Source of the DNA: Aurelia coerulea
Lineage: Eukaryota; Cnidaria; Scyphozoa; Semaeostomeae; Ulmaridae
DNA length: 64,000 nucleotides
Direction: 5' to 3'
NCBI GenBank assembly: GCA_039566865.1
Contig: CM076951.1
Span: 15,695,484-15,759,483, forward strand
Numbering within the stretch: position 1 is the first letter of the stretch; the number at the start of each line of letters is the position of its first letter. This document shows, piece after piece, positions 30,245-40,771 of the stretch. A model generated the notes under the pieces. It did no database searches. It saw only the letters and a program-made list of their open reading frames with translations, and was not told the DNA's origin. The translations under genes were made by a program, and so were the position numbers.

Positions 30245-30626
30245 ACGTTTCGAAATGACCATCGCCACCTGAGGCGCGACCATGGGCCTAAGCAAAAAGC
30301 GTTGAAAATGCCTACTTTTTCATTGGCGTTTTTTTCTGTCTTGGGGCAGATAATACAAATGTTCTTGGTAAGAACTTAGATTAACTCATAAATAATGTGA
30401 AAAAGTCATGATACTCTCGGTAGGGCGCTAAAATGTAGTGCATCACATCGATTTTAGTGTCGGTGGTTTTGCAGCGAGAAGCTGCGAGGAGGTTTGTTTA
30501 CAATTTTCTTGTCATCTGTGACGTCAAGACCTCTATTGTTCCTATTGTTCAAGAAAGCAATATGATTGGTTCTTTCTGATATAAACAAATTCGTTGATTG
30601 GCTTAAAACCAAATTCCCCTCTGTTG
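30245..30626. repeat. 382-bp TIR, right arm
   Basis: Inverted partner of 23,830-24,211. It includes the complementary CRE-like GTGACGTCA near 30,519. It ends 39 bp before the Myb-like start codon, so it may now act as that gene's promoter. Confidence 0.9.
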
Positions 30627-30665
30627 GTGAAATGAGGTTCTGGCAAAAACGTGCAAGAATCAAAC

Positions 30666-33424
30666 ATGGCGGATGAAGAAGCTGTGATGCTCTGTACCTC
30701 TGGCCCAAAGGGAAAGCCAAAAAGAGGGTAAGTGAGGGCAGGTTGCTATAATGGCATAGTTTATGCTTGAATTTTGATCATCTTAAGATTTGCTAGGTAC
30801 AGAGCCTCGTCCATCGAGGGCTTGTGGCTGTGCTGGTTAGGCCAAGAAGGCCACCGGCCGGGAGTGCCAAGCCAACAAGGTTCTCTTCTGAAATACCATC
30901 AACAACCCATGATACTTTTTTAACCCTATCCAGACTGGGCTTTTTGAGCTACTAGAAGACTGGGGGGGGGCTCATTCAGCCCCCCCTCTCTAAAAACGCC
31001 ATTCCTTCACTTACGAAGACGAAACTCACCATGCAGGTAGCCGTACTTATGATCTATCATTTCTGGTAAAAAAATTTCTAAAAATAGATATGACGTCATA
31101 ATTATTCAAGACCAACTGGCACGTGTCCACGAAAAAAATGAAAAAAACAACTTTTTTTTTAATCTTTATAATTTTCTAAGAATGATTCATGAAACCAAAT
31201 TATGCCTATCAAAGCATTGTTAGAAAGTGAAAATATACTTATAAAGTGAAAAATTTGATTTTCGCAAATTCAAGATGGCGTACAAAGAGAATAAAAATCT
31301 TGTTTTTCTGAAAAATGACAAATCCAGCCATATTAGAGAATTTCTCCATAGTTTACAATGAAAACTACTTCGATGATAAGTGATCGTTGCATACTTCATT
31401 TTTACTTTTGAAATTTTTGTTTTGATTATTGCAAAAAATGCTGACATCAGCATTTTTTCCCAGTAGTAAGCAAATGAGTTGGAAGGAAGAAGGAAGGGGG
31501 GAAAGGGGGGTTGAGGATAGTTATTTGGTGGAATTTTGATAATATCTTGACAAACTAAACACTTTCAAGTCAAAAAAGTCTCACTGTAAAACAGATTCTC
31601 AAGATATGCATGAAAACTGACCGTTAGTAGTACTATGTGATACCCCCGGGGAATCTTATACCGTTTGCGGCCAATGATACACAAAATTCAAACAAAATTA
31701 CACAGCTTAGGTGGAAACAACCCTGTTGATCAGTTTTAATCTATTTATTACCGCTGTAAAACATTTGGTGTCGAAATATCCTTGCAGAAAGTCCGCGAAC
31801 TAATTTTTGCCATTTTCCTAAAGATGACGTCATTGATGAGGTCACGTGACACATAATTGTTCTATTGTTCTTGGAAAAAATTAAAGAGACCTTATAGATT
31901 ATAAGTTCACAAATGAAAAAGGATATTATCAAAGGACTATGAGGTGATCTGGAATTATATCCATAAGCAGCTTACCTAAAAGTTGGCCCCGACCACTCTG
32001 AAAAAAACAGCCACCCCCGGCCCCCTAAATTTTTTTTTCAAAATTTCACACAAATTCACACTTCAAAAGGATAGAAACTAAAAGTCAAAAAATCATTTCC
32101 TGGTTCGTTGAACCAATTTGGAGCAGTGCTCAGTTAAGTAGGTGGGGGGGCTGAATGAGCCCCCCCCCCCCCAGTCTGGATAGGGTTAAGGGAATGGACA
32201 ACACTGAAAGACTCACGTTAAGGCTCCAGAATTGATAAATTGGATAGCACAGTGTTGCAATTACGTATTTCCTCTGTTTTTCAATTAAATCAAAGGGAGG
32301 TAAAACAATCTAACTAATAATATGATCACTATCCTATGCTTGTTCTCCTCAAAGAAGAGAATGCTTCCACTCCGATAAAATAACACAATGACTTGTCTAT
32401 TTTTCACATTTAACCTGCTAGATGTATATGCAATGCAAATGCGGTTGGTAGTATTAGATATTAGATAAATTAAAACTACAATTTTAATTTGGCATTATGC
32501 AACCCTACTACTGCTAATGATTGATGTCATGTTTTAATATAGACAACTTTCAGTGTAGTGGAGAATTCTGTTTCAATATTTTGTTGTATTGAATTTTCTT
32601 TGCAAGCCAGTTTGCTGTTTCTCTAGTTTCTTTCATTTGAACAATTTTTAATAATTTTATGCCAGAATCATAGACCTGACACCAGTTACTTTCATTTTTG
32701 TAGAAGCCCGATGATTTGGACTGATGAAAAAGATACAATTCTTGGTAGAGAACTTCTGCTTGCTGATCCATTCCAGTTTAAGGAAAAAACCCGGGAAAGA
32801 GGCCAAGGGTGGCAGGCTATTGCAGACAAGCTTAACAATATAACTGAAACATCATTTTCGGTGTCAGCTAGGGCTGTCAGGGAGAGATTTACCCTTTTGC
32901 AGAGTAGATGGAAGAAGAAGGAGAGAATGGAATTGAATGGCAGTGGCATTTCGCCAGAGGTTACAGAGCTAGATATTTTGCTCGAGGAAATTATCTTAAA
33001 AATTAAAGAACACGAGATGACCTTTGATAAAAAGAACGAGAAGCAAGAGCAAGAAAAAGAGGCTGCCCAAGACATGTGTCAAGCAGCAATGGAAACCTTT
33101 CAGGAAACAAAAAAAAGAAAGAATGCAGATGATGGTGAAAGTAAGAAAAAAAGTAGAGCAAGTGGTAGTGAAACAGTGCAGTTTCTAAGAGAAAAAATGA
33201 AGGATGAATATGAAATGAGGCAGAAGGAATTAGAACTTAAGCGTTTAGATCAGGAAAAACAGGCTGAATAGCAGAAACAAGCACTGGAGCAGAACAATAA
33301 CATGATGCAACTATTACAACAGTCTATGCAACAAGGTCAGCAGCAAATGCAGTTAACATTCATGCAAAACCAACAGGCACAATCACAAGCCTTCCTATCA
33401 ATCATTGAAAAGTTATCAAAATAG
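30666..33424 (+). pseudogene. Harbinger Myb/SANT-like DNA-binding protein, 2 exons, in-frame stop
   Basis: Exon 1 (30,666-30,727) starts MADEEAVML and ends at GG|GTAAGT. Exon 2 begins at 32,704 after ttttgtag, and the phases match to give ...KRGSPMIWTDEKD. The Myb/SANT-like trihelix region follows: WTDEKD, then WQAIADKL, then VRERFTLLQSRWKKKER. A long charged coiled coil comes next. A TAG at 33,269-33,271 interrupts it, but the same frame remains open for 50 more Gln-rich codons to 33,424, so the stop looks like a recent nonsense change (CAG or similar to TAG). In Harbinger elements this protein binds the ends and carries the nuclease to the nucleus. Its partner nuclease is at 34,297-35,373. 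Confidence 0.85.
30924..32185. mobile_element. TTAA-flanked MITE (piggyBac-like) in the Myb intron
   Basis: Inverted ends CCCTATCCAGACTGGG (30,924) and CCCAGTCTGGATAGGG (to 32,185), directly flanked by the duplication TTAA at 30,920-30,923 and 32,186-32,189. CCCT ends plus TTAA are the piggyBac signature; Kolobok also uses TTAA. Subterminal GGGGGGCTCATTCAGCCCCCC blocks repeat the inversion. It is 1,262 bp long with no transposase. Confidence 0.9.
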
Positions 33425-34296
33425 CTCCTATGTGTCCTATGTGATGACATTTATTTCACCTTGAAATATATTTTGTGTTTGATTGAAATTTAGTTTTGGG
33501 TTATTCAATTATGATGCCCAGTTAGTTGAGTTACCACTTGCAATGGAGGTTTAAGATTTTGTTCAAAGTAGATGCAGAAAGACTCAAAAATGTCCTCTAC
33601 TGTTATTAAATTTCATAATTATGGACTTAAGGAATGCAATTCCTGAAATTTGGGTTAAAGGGGACCTATGAAATTAATATTTTTACTGCTGAATGTTGAA
33701 ACTGAAATGAATTGATGAAGAAGAGTTTTGGGATTTTGCTAAATTCCTTTTCATTTTTCATCTATCCACTATGTTGTAAAGATACTTTTAGCTTGTGACA
33801 TCAATATGTTTGCATTTTAAAAATGTCTTTGCATACCCCCAGTCTTTAAAATTGTGGACTTTAACCACTCACTGTTTGCCTGGCTCAGTTTTCTATCTAA
33901 GATAGCATTCTCTCTTTGATCAAAGTGAGCTATTGTGTAAACCTTTCTTGGAGTTTTTCAAACAAGGTGATGTCATAAATTATCCATAGAAAATAGTGGA
34001 TAATAAATCTTAAACTCGAAACAAGGCATTGGAAAATTCTCAACAATATTCTTGATTCGTACTTCTAACTGTACTAAACATTTTATTGTTTAGTCTCTTT
34101 CAAGGAACCTGTTACTTTTATTTGTTGAAAACAATCTTTGTTCACCTGTGAAGTTCTTGGAATAAGAGTTGATATTTATGTTCATAATATATTATATTTC
34201 ATCTTAATATTCATAATATATTTGCATTGAATATTTACCATGAAATAATTTTCAATGTAATTCTTGAATTATTGTTCATTCCAAATCTAAACATAG
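33425..34296. other. AT-rich spacer between convergent Harbinger genes
   Basis: 872 bp without a gene. It should contain both 3' UTRs. Short ttcataatatatt repeats lie near 34,180-34,220. Confidence 0.5.
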
Positions 34297-35373
34297 TTAG
34301 CTCAAATACTCTTCAACACTTGGTGGTTCAACTCCAAACACATTTGATGTGAGGTTTTTGTACAAGCAAGTTCTTATATTGTGCATTATTGCATTGACCT
34401 TATACATTTTGCCAACAGCACTTAAACCTATTTTAAGGTTCTTCTTAAAATCCAAGAATTTAAAGTAGGTTAAAATATCTCCAAAAATCCACTCCACTGA
34501 TACTCTTGCAGCACTCATGGCTTTGTTGAAATGCTTTTGCTCTTCTGTTAGATGTGCTCCCTTGAAAGGACCTTGCAAATGCTGACGTAAAGGGTAAGCA
34601 GGATCTCCATAGATGCAGAGCAGTCTGCCATCTGCTGAGTAAGAGAACTGTTCCATTCTCCCTAGTATGCCTGAAGCTGCAAGAAGGGCACAGTCATGTC
34701 TGCATCCCTCCATTGGCCCATATAAATTAGCAATTAAACCATTTGGTGTGACCACACTTTGAAATTTAATAGAATGAATTCTCTTGTGGCCATTATAAAG
34801 GATCTTCTGATGTCTCCCTGGGCGACAAATAAGTCTAACAGTTCCATCCACAAAGCCCCAGCAACAGTCAAGTGGGGCTCCTTGGTCGTGGATCGCCTCT
34901 GCATACTCCTGCAGCTTTACAGGGGACAACCAAGGCTGATCAAAGCTTTCAATTTTCTCTCTAAAATTTGTATGAATCAAATTGAGGATATTATTTGAGA
35001 CCATACTAAGTTCGGGCACAGATCTTGCAAAGCGCTGCATCATGTCTCCATACCGACACGGGTAAGCAAACCTTTTTAAAAAGATACAGAATGCTTCAAG
35101 TTTAGGTATTTTACTCCTATTGTAGCATACAACATTTTCAGGAATAGCAGTAAGATCTGCTAAATTGTAGATATCATTCTTGTAGAATCTGAATTCTGCT
35201 TTACACTCTGCATCTGACATTTTGTCCAAGTCAAATTCTTGGCTCTTCCAGTATGGAAAATCTGGATTGTGCGATGTGTTGCAGTCATATAAAAGCAAAA
35301 ACTCTGTGTCATCAATAAAGTTTGCATAGTTAGCATAGAGGAGCATTTCCCGGGCATCTCGAAAGCTAGCCAT
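34297..35373 (-). CDS. Harbinger-type DDE nuclease (transposase)
   Basis: 358 aa from the ATG at 35,373 (MASFRDAREML); the frame is open further upstream but that part looks non-coding. The N-terminal half is helical (with a YNRSKIPKLEAFCIFLKR-type HTH). Then comes the DDE_Tnp_4 nuclease fold, with D176 in GFVDGTV, D257 in IYGDPAYPLR and E294 in VEWIFGD, plus HKRIHSIKFQSV and the GCRHDCALL segment typical of the HARBI1/PIF family. All three acidic residues are present and there is no stop. It works with a Myb-like partner; the one here has a premature stop, so the element may be only partly competent. Confidence 0.92.
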   Translation of the reverse strand: MASFRDAREMLLYANYANFIDDTEFLLLYDCNTSHNPDFPYWKSQEFDLDKMSDAECKAEFRFYKNDIYNLADLTAIPENVVCYNRSKIPKLEAFCIFLKRFAYPCRYGDMMQRFARSVPELSMVSNNILNLIHTNFREKIESFDQPWLSPVKLQEYAEAIHDQGAPLDCCWGFVDGTVRLICRPGRHQKILYNGHKRIHSIKFQSVVTPNGLIANLYGPMEGCRHDCALLAASGILGRMEQFSYSADGRLLCIYGDPAYPLRQHLQGPFKGAHLTEEQKHFNKAMSAARVSVEWIFGDILTYFKFLDFKKNLKIGLSAVGKMYKVNAIMHNIRTCLYKNLTSNVFGVEPPSVEEYLS

Positions 35374-36011
35374 CTTGATTTTTCTGTTTCCCGCCAAATT
35401 CTTTTTCAGGGCCTCGTTCTGTTCTTTCCCGTTGCAATGCTTAACAACACATTTCGCGGAGAGAACGTCGTTCTCGACCCAGGCTCCAGATGATGGCAAG
35501 GCCGTCCTCTTTGTTGCCGTCGTGATTTGCTTAAGCTCCCTATTGACTGGGGGAAGGGATGCGATCACACAAAACCAAAACTTCTTCATGCATATGATTC
35601 TGCACATAGGTTATTTTCGTCAATGCTTGTCTCAAACTAAATGCCCAGGAATAGAAACGTTCTGCAGGGTTCTGCATAAACATAAGTAATTTTGCGTTAT
35701 CGTAAATCTGACATGACACAGATGCGCCAATAGTTTCATGCAGAGACTAAGCAAACTAGGGGTAATGACTTTTGATTTTTTGCGTATCATCCTCGTTTGA
35801 CATAAAGATCAAAATATTGCTTTTCAGGCGATTCTTGTCCTTATACAAGGCGCTTGATTTTCTGTTGAAGGCGACTTTAGCAGCAACACTCATCTCTCTG
35901 ACTGTAGCTAAAACAGCATAAAAGATCATTTGGCTAAAACAGCATAAAAGATCATTTGGGGTTATGAAGAAATCAATATTCAGATTTTCTTATGCTTGCT
36001 TAGCTCAGGAC
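35374..36011. other. 5' region of the Harbinger nuclease and right end of the element
   Basis: No further gene. A 27-bp direct duplication (gctaaaacagcataaaagatcattt, twice) lies at 35,906-35,958. It ends at the GGACTTTGTAATC terminus. Confidence 0.5.
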
Positions 36012-36030
36012 GGACTTTGTAATCATCCAA

Positions 36031-36184
36031 AAGGATCTTATGTTTCTAAAATAAAATAAGTACTTTTTGTTGTATAGGCACATCTTAAATCCTGACGTGA
36101 GAGGGCCCACTATTTTACTTTTCGCTAGTAGTTAGCACCATATTAACAAAAATTTGCCCAAATATGAAGCAAAATGCTTTCCAG
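36031..36184. repeat. Left TIR of outer element, inner half
   Basis: Inverted match to about 39,690-39,838: tctaaaataaaataagtac, catcttaaatcctgacgt, agttagcacca and gcccaaatatgaagcaaaat occur in the same order on the opposite strand. Confidence 0.88.
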
Positions 36185-36639
36185 TGTCAAAACTACAAAG
36201 ACTCAAGTTATCATATCTTTTAGGGTAGTATCCAAAAACTGTGACGTCACATCCCCTCGCTTTGTGATATCAAGCATCCATGTCTGAAAATGATGAAATT
36301 TTTCGTTAAAGCTTTTGGCTTTTTCTTTGGTATCTGAGTGTGTTTTGATCGATGAATCAACATGAAATGATGTGTTTTTTAAGTAATCAAAATAGACAGT
36401 TTTACACGATGGGAACGAAGAGAAGCTTGAGATAGTATGAAAGAGTATCTCTCATACATCACCTTAATATCTCAATAAATATAATCTTTAATCATCATCT
36501 TCACTGTCACTGCTTGCTTCCTCTGCTTCTTCTTCCGCGCTAGCGTCATCATCGGACGTATTTCTTCAATGTTTTCGAGTAAGATATCTGCAATTTTCGT
36601 AGGTATTATCTCCCCTTCACAACAACATGGCTCAAGTTT
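36185..36639. other. Non-coding, outer element 3' region
   Basis: No gene. Includes GTGACGTCACA near 36,240 and a CTTCTTCC-rich patch near 36,520. Confidence 0.45.
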
Positions 36640-38484
36640 TCAATCAACTAGCATCCAGCCATTTTTTTCACTGGCTTCTTGGGGATCAAATATTGCAATA
36701 TTAGCTCCTTTCCAAATTGCAACCTTATAATTCGTGCGTTTGATGTGCTTCCTCAAACACCTCCTTAGCTTTGCCAAGTCTACATTTTTCATAGCATCGA
36801 GTTTGTCACTGTTTTGTCCAAATCTCTTCTTGACAATCTTCGCTCGAACTTCGCCTATATCTTTCATTCTTTTTTATCCATACATACATGCTGCAGATAC
36901 ATTTCTCCAGGCCTTTACGTTCCAGCACTGACCCACTTTGCAAAACACACCTTCAGACTTCAAATTTTATCTAATATCTTTGTTGACTTAAATTTGCCAA
37001 TTCCTTTGAAAGCACTTGTTCTGTCACATCTTGTGATAGCATGGAGTGCCAGAAGTGCTGTGCACCGTTTCTCGGTAAAATCGTCAGCTACTTTTGTGAT
37101 GTCAAGTCCGATTGTTTCCATTTCCTGGGTCAAAAAGAAGTGTGACTCTGGTGGTTGTTGCAAAATGCAGCAGAATGAAGAATATACTCTACCACTGTCT
37201 GGACTGCGGACACAGACTTCCTCAAATCCGTTGTCTGCTGCATAAATGCAATATAAAACAACTCTTGTACCTTTTCCTTCTTAGTTTGACATTATGCAAG
37301 GTATCTAGGTAGGTAGGTATCATATTTACTTCATAATCTCGATTTTGGCAACCTCCCTGTCATCTTCTGAGCTTAGCTAGACTGCTTTGCCTGCATTTAT
37401 TAAAATGACTGATTTGTTCAATAATTTGGAATTGAAATCATCTCCCTCCCAGGTCTGCTCAATGACATTAATTAGCTGTCTCTTGTTCTCTTCGTTTGTT
37501 AGAAACTCTGCCCAACTTTCAGGCCATCTTGTGTTAATCCCCTTGATTATTCTCTTCTCACCACAACCTCTTCTTTCTCACTCTTGTGATGTGACTGAGC
37601 GTGGAAAATACATAAGTGCTAAAAATAACACTTTCTTTCAATGATGTACTGATATCAAATATAATTTCGCCTATCCCTTTGAATGTATTTTTCAACTGTT
37701 TAAGATTGTAGAAAGTTGCATTACCATCTTTAATATACATTGTCATTGATTTGTTTCGAATCTCTGCATTCTCAATTTATTTTGTTAGTTAATGGAAACT
37801 TTGGCTCTTATCTTGGCTCTTTGCCAAAAATCCATCTGGTGTTCCAATAAACAATGGGTACAGGCATCAAAGGGTAGCTTATCAGTTCTTTGAGATCAAC
37901 TGTTTCATCTTTGTCTTTGCAACTTGATAAGTAGCTGTAAGGCGACGTTTCTTTGCTTTCTTTGATGTCTTAACGTGGTCTTCATGTTCATATCACGGGC
38001 CGTTTTAGCTTTTTGCGTTTGATAGGCCCAAAGAATCTCTCATTTTTCACAAGCCTAACATTGATAAATTCCTCTTTGGTTGCTTTGCCAGTTTTTTCCC
38101 GGGTTCATCTTTGCCTGGGTTACTTCATCTGACGCAACTGCACCAGAAGCTATCGAGTACAGTTTTGATTCATCATCAACTTCAAAAGGATTCATCCAAC
38201 TTTCAAACTTTTTTACCACTTTTTTTACCGCTTTCTCAGTTTTCCTAACTTGTGAGAGTCTACACTCTTGGTGCTTCCGCAAATTGATAGAGTCTGCATC
38301 TAGCATGGCTGCCATTGATAGAATAGCTTCTAAATACCTGGTCCTCTCTTGCGTTGTCTTTGCCCATCTTTGGTAGGCTCCATAATTTGAGAGTATTCCA
38401 GAGACTCATGTTCCACTGCCGCCCGCTCCTCCGTGTGACTTTCCATGTGACTTTCCATTCCATGGCACCAAAACCGATGAACAA
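36640..38484 (-). pseudogene. Decayed transposon-encoded protein of the outer element
   Basis: Minus-strand pieces in order, separated by stops and frameshifts. 38,484-38,260 is the N-terminus. 38,315-38,055 has MAAMLDADSINLRKHQECRLSQ and WMNPFEVDDESKLYSIASGAVAS. 37,746-37,558 has MYIKDGNATFYNLK and FKGIGEIIFDIS. 37,163-36,960 has CTALLALHAITRCDRTSAFKG. 36,867-36,640 has LRKHIKRTNYKVAIWKGA and ends NGWMLVD. I recall proteins with these blocks (LHAxTGCDTxSAFxGxGK, then NYQAAIW) as a large repeat-derived family in cnidarians and other animals, often with EEADTR and SEDTDV motifs in between. I cannot name its enzymatic role. Too broken to be functional. Confidence 0.7.
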
Positions 38485-38914
38485 ATGACAAGGGAAATGA
38501 AAGATAGGTGTGATTTATTCGCCATCCTCACACCCATCGGCGTAGGGGGAAATAAGATTTGGGCGGGCTGCCCGATAAAAAATCCATTGTTTAAGAAAAT
38601 TTTGCCCGACTTAAGGCGGATTTCTGCCCGATTATGGCTGATTTTTAATCCTGTCTCCTACGCCTATGCTCACACCAATCCAGGGAAGTTCAAGCAAGCC
38701 CTTGTGATGTAGCATTTGCGCTGCACGCGAACTGCGGCAGCAGCAAGCATGTTTTGTTGGTATTTTTTGTGCATTTTGGAGATACAATTGTCAACTGAGC
38801 CTTCGGTGATAGTGTTTCGGGATTTTAGGTCACTACACTATTTCGCTCACGGCTTATCCCCAGCAACCTTGGCCAAAGGTCCAGGATGTGAGACTGAGCA
38901 CAAGCCACACATGG
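38485..38914. other. Outer element 5' region, no intact gene
   Basis: A short plus-strand frame here is not convincing. A block from about 38,520 to 38,680 (ggcgtagggggaaataag ... tcctacgcctatg) is flanked by inverted ggcgtagg/cctacgcc and may be a small insertion. Confidence 0.4.
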
Positions 38915-39454
38915 TCTAGATAGCATAGGTTCCAAATCTTTAAAAAGCCTGGTGTAAAATTCAGTTACTTATTTCTTTGAACTGAATGATTTCAAAGAAA
39001 CTTCAGCTATTTCTCTGTAATTCTACCGTTGGACTTTTGTGAAATCTTCAATATTTTCAGAATTAGAGTGTTTTTCTTCTTTTTCAAGAATTCAAGAAAA
39101 ATTCTCAAAAAAACTTAAAACCATCGTAGTTTCTAAACTGTTTGAAGCAACATGAAATCATTTCAAAGAAAACCATAGTTTATGAATGTCTACAATATGG
39201 TATCAAGCAAAAGTCTGTCACTTTTCTGGTTTATGATTTTGAAATTTGATGACGTCACACCCTCAAATGAGTTGAAATGTAACATACGCTGAAATTTCAA
39301 AAAATATTGGAAATTTCTGAAAAGTCCAACGGTAGAATTAAAGATGAATAACTAAAGTTTGTTTCAAGCCACTCAGTCAGAAGAAATAGATCACAGAATT
39401 TTACACCCACATTTTTAAGTCGAATTAAAGATTTGGAAGCTATGCTGGTCTAGA
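38915..39454. mobile_element. Foldback MITE with arms of about 200 bp
   Basis: The left arm (from TCTAGA at 38,915) and right arm (to TCTAGA at 39,454) are inverted, diverged copies. They share TTCCAAATCTTTAA, GTGTAAAATTC, and AATTCTACCGTTGGACTTTT near 39,020 with its complement near 39,330. The small centre includes TGACGTCA near 39,250. No coding capacity; it is inserted in the outer element. Confidence 0.8.
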
Positions 39455-39689
39455 TAGGACAGCTAAAGTTGGGCTGTTTTTTCATGTTTTCAACAACGCA
39501 CTTCTTCTTTGAACTTTCATAACCCTCTATCATCTGTTTGATCGCTTCGTTTGACATCAAGCAATCAAGATTGGCCTGATTCCTCATCTCACTGAATACT
39601 CATAGCTTTTCTATGGAATGTAGGGGAAGATCAATAAACTGCTCACTGTCGTCGTGCAACATGGCATATTTTTGCAGCAGCATGCACTA
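39455..39689. other. Spacer in outer element
   Basis: No gene or clear repeat seen. Confidence 0.4.
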
Positions 39690-39960
39690 GTCAGCATTTT
39701 GCTTCATATTTGGGCAACTTTTCGTTGTGGTGCTAATTAATAGCGGGAAGTAACATATTTGGACCTCTGACGTCAGGATTTAAGATGCGCCTATAAAATA
39801 AAAAGGTACTTATTTTATTTTAGAAAAAACAAGACCTTCGTCCCAGTTTATTCAATGTTAACATGCATATTCGTAATCAGCATGCTTTGAAGTGTAGGAA
39901 AAACATAAAATTTGGCTGTGGTGGGGGGGTGCCAGGTTGGGGCTCTTAGCTCACGGACTA
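39690..39960. repeat. Right TIR of outer element
   Basis: The only uninterrupted terminal repeat. Its inner half pairs with 36,031-36,184 and its outer half with 23,297-23,434. Confidence 0.85.
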
Positions 39961-40233
39961 TTGACATTTATCAGAAAATTCTTACCCAACCTATGCCAAG
40001 CCGATTTCTCTTCGGTTTTAAAGAATCTCGAGAACCATTCGAAGTAAGTGGTGGGGCAATGACCCCCATACCCATACCCCCCGTGGCCATGCCACTGTAC
40101 TGCCATGATGTTGATAATGTTAAAATGGTGTTACAACTTACAGATGCTATTTCATGCTCCCAAATTCCTACCCCATCTTATGCTGGTCTGCTTTTTCAAG
40201 TTCTTTGACTCGTTACAAATTCTATTTGCTGCG
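39961..40233. other. Unassigned spacer
   Basis: No gene seen. CCCATACCC repeats near 40,064-40,080. Confidence 0.4.
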
Positions 40234-40241
40234 ATTAGCAG

Positions 40242-40771
40242 CAGGGACCGCGCAGCCATTGGGCTAGGGGGGGGGCTAAAGCCCCTCCACTCTTTTCAAA
40301 GATAAGCCTAAAAATTTTCACACATATGGAATTTTCAATATTTTCATACACGCAACTGCTGCATTTGCTGAGAGACCTTCTCAATGGCTAGATTTCATAA
40401 AGAACGAGCAAACACAATGTCCCCCTTAGAAATTGCTAACGATTTCGTTAAAAATTAGAATAGGCATCCAACTTTGGCGCATTTACTCTCACAGATCTTC
40501 AGTGGTAATAGTTTTTAGAGTTGAGAAGGCCTTGCTGTTAATTTTGTTGGTTGTAACGATGTCTCTTTTCATGGTAATTGAAATCTTTTTGAACCAAACT
40601 GTATACAGTATAAATATGGACGTAGGCAAGTCTTTTATTGAAAAGGGCGCTTTCCAACATTCTAAAGGGCGTGGTCTCAAAATTCTCCGGGGGCCTGCCC
40701 CCGGACCCCTATTTTTACTCGCTTCGCTCGCCGTTCAGCCCCCTCAATTTGAAACCGCTGCGCGGTCCCTG
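40242..40771. mobile_element. hAT-type MITE
   Basis: Inverted ends CAGGGACCGCGCAGC and GCTGCGCGGTCCCTG, flanked by an 8-bp duplication with one mismatch, ATTAGCAG (40,234-40,241) and ATTAACAG (40,772-40,779). CAGGG ends and an 8-bp duplication are the hAT pattern. The 530-bp inside has GC-rich subterminal blocks (ggggggggctaaagcccc; ggcctgcccccgg) and no transposase. Confidence 0.9.

Larger units (their letters stand above)
23830..30626. mobile_element. 6.8-kb DNA transposon with 382-bp TIRs
   Basis: The arms 23,830-24,211 and 30,245-30,626 are inverted copies of each other at roughly 95% by eye, beginning CAACAGAGGGGAATTTGG. The similarity stops abruptly on both sides. Between the arms, on the plus strand, are the exons of a large protein (24,511-24,753 and 26,036-28,267), a further open stretch (28,806-29,000) and a RING-like frame (29,429-29,962). 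No target duplication could be recognised next to the ends. The layout is that of an autonomous element, but the superfamily is not one I can name with certainty. Confidence 0.75.
23435..36024. mobile_element. Harbinger-type element with nested insertions
   Basis: Bounded by a 13-bp inverted repeat GATTACAAAGTCC (23,435-23,447) and GGACTTTGTAATC (36,012-36,024), exactly at the points where the outer TIR is broken. It carries the two standard Harbinger genes, a Myb-like DNA-binding protein (30,666-33,424, plus) and a DDE nuclease (34,297-35,373, minus), convergent. The 6.8-kb element 23,830-30,626 is inserted upstream of the Myb start and a TTAA MITE is in the Myb intron. Without these the element would be about 4.5 kb, a normal Harbinger size. 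The short TIR makes the exact ends uncertain. Confidence 0.6.
23297..39960. mobile_element. Outer decayed DNA transposon, left end split by later insertions
   Basis: The right terminal repeat is 39,690-39,960. Its outer half (39,824-39,960, TAGTCCGTGAGC outward) is inverted at 23,297-23,434. Its inner half (39,690-39,838) is inverted at about 36,031-36,184. The two left pieces are collinear with one terminal repeat interrupted by the 12.6 kb between them, with a short overlap (aggtctcgtttttt / aggatcttatgttt) at the break. The coding remains are the minus-strand pseudogene at 36,640-38,484. No clear target duplication is visible at the outer edges. Confidence 0.7.
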
